A DNA stretch of 16,817 nucleotides from CAUZEB01 sp963578655 (GTDB taxonomy: Bacteria; Chloroflexota; Dehalococcoidia; Lucifugimonadales; CAUZEB01): contig CAUZEB010000023.1 in NCBI GenBank assembly GCA_963578655.1, positions 1 to 16,817 of the forward strand. The letters are read 5' to 3'. A program made the translations under genes and the position numbers. How positions within the stretch are numbered: position 1 is the stretch's first letter; every line of letters starts with the position of its first letter. The notes below the pieces were generated by a model, which saw only the letters and a program-made list of their open reading frames with translations, did not search any database and was not told where the DNA came from. Below are positions 15,907 to 16,817 of the stretch, piece by piece.

Positions 15907-15935
15907 AGGATAGCATAATGGTAAGGTAGCGTCAA
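15907..15935 (-). promoter_or_regulatory. Promoter for ctaA
   Basis: On the minus strand TTGACG (15935-15930), 17 bp and TATCCT (15912-15907), 53 bases ahead of the TTG start of ctaA. The -35 is near consensus; the -10 matches four of six. Confidence 0.45.
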
Positions 15936-16028
15936 TTACAATACCTTCTCGTTATACCTATCTCTACTCTAGTGCTTTGACTGGTAAACATTAAATGAAC
16001 CTGTACTCATCTTTAGTCTTTATTCAGC

Positions 16029-16057
16029 TTGACTGATTAATATGCTGAGACTACAAT
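16029..16057 (+). promoter_or_regulatory. Promoter for tRNA-Lys
   Basis: TTGACT (16029-16034), 17-bp spacer and TACAAT (16052-16057), both five of six to consensus. The expected start, near 16064, gives a 5' leader of about 86 nt before the tRNA, to be removed by RNase P. Confidence 0.55.
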
Positions 16058-16149
16058 TTAGGTTGATACACACTGAACTCGAATTCCTAATGAATCACAG
16101 ATTGGACACTAATGTTTTAGTGATTTTCGGGATTGGCGGTTCGTTCGCA

Positions 16150-16225
<76 letters not shown>

Positions 16226-16249
16226 ACTCTCTCTCTGGTGACACAGGTC

Positions 16250-16660
16250 TTAAGGGCCTTTATCTACTATATAATTTCCCTTAGTTTCAGCCCGTTTATT
16301 GGCATTTGTAATACCTATTGTAATACCTTTTTGCAGATTACAGCGTGTTATGAAGGGCTTCGAGTGGTTAACAATAGTAGATTCTTCAATGACTTCCTGG
16401 GAGACTCCACGTTTTAGCAGCTCCTCTCCATCAATTCTCCTGGTCGTTTTGTAATTCATCCTGATTCCCAACCCCAATTCTTGTGAGCCCAACACATCTC
16501 CGACATTAATACCCACCTGCCTGGCTGTGTCGTAGACATCAGCCTTTTTAGTCTTATAACGAGTCTCAATATGCCGGCGCATCATAGCCAATTCATTTAG
16601 CATCTTCAGATCGTTCTCTGTTTTCTCCCGGATTTCTTCCGGTAATTCATTAATGTCCAT
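16250..16660 (-). CDS. Hypothetical protein, probably of a mobile element
   Basis: I do not recognise this 136-residue protein with certainty. The N-terminal part (about residues 1-45) is rich in charged residues and probably helical (EEIREKTENDLKMLNELAMM). A middle segment, NYKTTRRIDGEELLKRGVS followed by EVIEESTIVNHSKPFI (about 68-103), loosely recalls short accessory proteins found beside recombination genes in tailed phages; this is an impression, not an identification. No signal peptide or membrane segment. GGGGTGAG precedes the ATG at 16660, and the gene overlaps the upstream gene by 11 nt, typical of compact phage operons. It ends 24 nt from the 3' end of tRNA-Lys, pointing at it. Confidence 0.65.
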   Translation of the reverse strand: MDINELPEEIREKTENDLKMLNELAMMRRHIETRYKTKKADVYDTARQVGINVGDVLGSQELGLGIRMNYKTTRRIDGEELLKRGVSQEVIEESTIVNHSKPFITRCNLQKGITIGITNANKRAETKGNYIVDKGP

Positions 16661-16817
16661 TGCTCACCCCTGCATCACTATCGTTAACAGTCTTTATAGG
16701 CTTGCCACTGGCAGCCTGTATATCAAAAGTTATCGGTCCCTCTCTTTGAATCATGTTGTTAATCTGCTGGTTCAGCGTCATCACCGGGTCCACCAGGCTG
16801 GAATTAAACCTCTCTGC
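16650..16817 (-). CDS. Hypothetical protein, C-terminal fragment (5' end outside window)
   Basis: Open frame from the window edge to a TAA at 16650-16652, 55 residues visible, ending in SGKPIKTVNDSDAGVSNGH. The text is hydrophilic with a Gln/Asn-rich helix-like part (VMTLNQQINNMIQREG). It overlaps the next gene by 11 nt, with that gene's start and ribosome binding site lying in its last codons, which supports both being real and cotranscribed. I recognise no family. Likely part of the same inserted element as its neighbour. Confidence 0.55.
   Translation of the reverse strand, partial: AERFNSSLVDPVMTLNQQINNMIQREGPITFDIQAASGKPIKTVNDSDAGVSNGH

Larger units (their letters stand above)
15855..16149. 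other. Spacer between ctaA and tRNA-Lys
   Basis: About 295 bases without a gene. It holds the ctaA promoter-like site, the probable tRNA promoter, and an inverted repeat CACTAA-TGTT-TTAGTG (16107-16122), 6-bp stem and 4-nt loop, which is AT-rich and without a good T run. I see no credible small reading frame. Confidence 0.5.

Noticed and set aside
16226..16240. CT-repeat and hairpin after the tRNA as a terminator or repeat element
   Set aside because: The repeat is only about ten bases, the 5-bp stem uses the tRNA CCA end and no T run follows; too weak to call.

Overview
The window reads as ordinary bacterial chromosome with moderately low GC, plus a short stretch of probably mobile DNA at its right end. 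Best guess for the host is a Chloroflexota member of the SAR202/Dehalococcoidia type. The grounds are a xanthine-dehydrogenase-family molybdenum subunit beside a luciferase-like flavin oxidoreductase, a ThrRS without a TGS domain, a caa3-type oxidase, and frequent TTG/GTG start codons. This is inference from gene content; no marker gene in the window settles it.

Left part (1-4327): the 3' part of a proline-iminopeptidase-like alpha/beta hydrolase (+); a short interval with a degraded reading frame on the minus strand; an orphan molybdopterin-binding subunit of the xanthine dehydrogenase/aldehyde oxidase family (-); and, divergent from it, an LLM-class flavin-dependent oxidoreductase (+) with a good sigma70-type promoter. 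These are probably accessory catabolic genes.

Middle (4328-7593): the translation cluster thrS-infC-rpmI-rplT (+). thrS has its own promoter and a nested-hairpin leader. infC appears to start at an AUA codon behind a strong Shine-Dalgarno sequence, the kind of start that lets IF3 control its own synthesis. rpmI overlaps infC by 14 nt. A gene-poor interval of about 350 bases follows, where this cluster meets the next one tail to tail.

Right-centre (7947-15854): a complete caa3-type cytochrome c oxidase locus on the minus strand, in transcription order ctaA, ctaB, ctaC, ctaD, ctaE, ctaF, ctaG, a small two-helix membrane protein, and a SCO1/SenC copper chaperone. The order ctaA to ctaG is that of the Bacillus subtilis cta locus. 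ctaB and ctaA convert heme B to heme O and heme A; SCO and CtaG serve copper-site assembly; CtaC (CuA plus a fused cytochrome c domain), CtaD, CtaE and CtaF form the oxidase. Promoter-like sequences precede ctaA and ctaC, and a dyad lies inside the ctaC promoter.

Right end (15855-16817): a promoter-bearing spacer, a tRNA-Lys(CTT) with encoded CCA, then two overlapping minus-strand genes that stop 24 nt past the tRNA. I do not recognise either gene; gene style and position suggest an element integrated at the tRNA, cut by the window edge.
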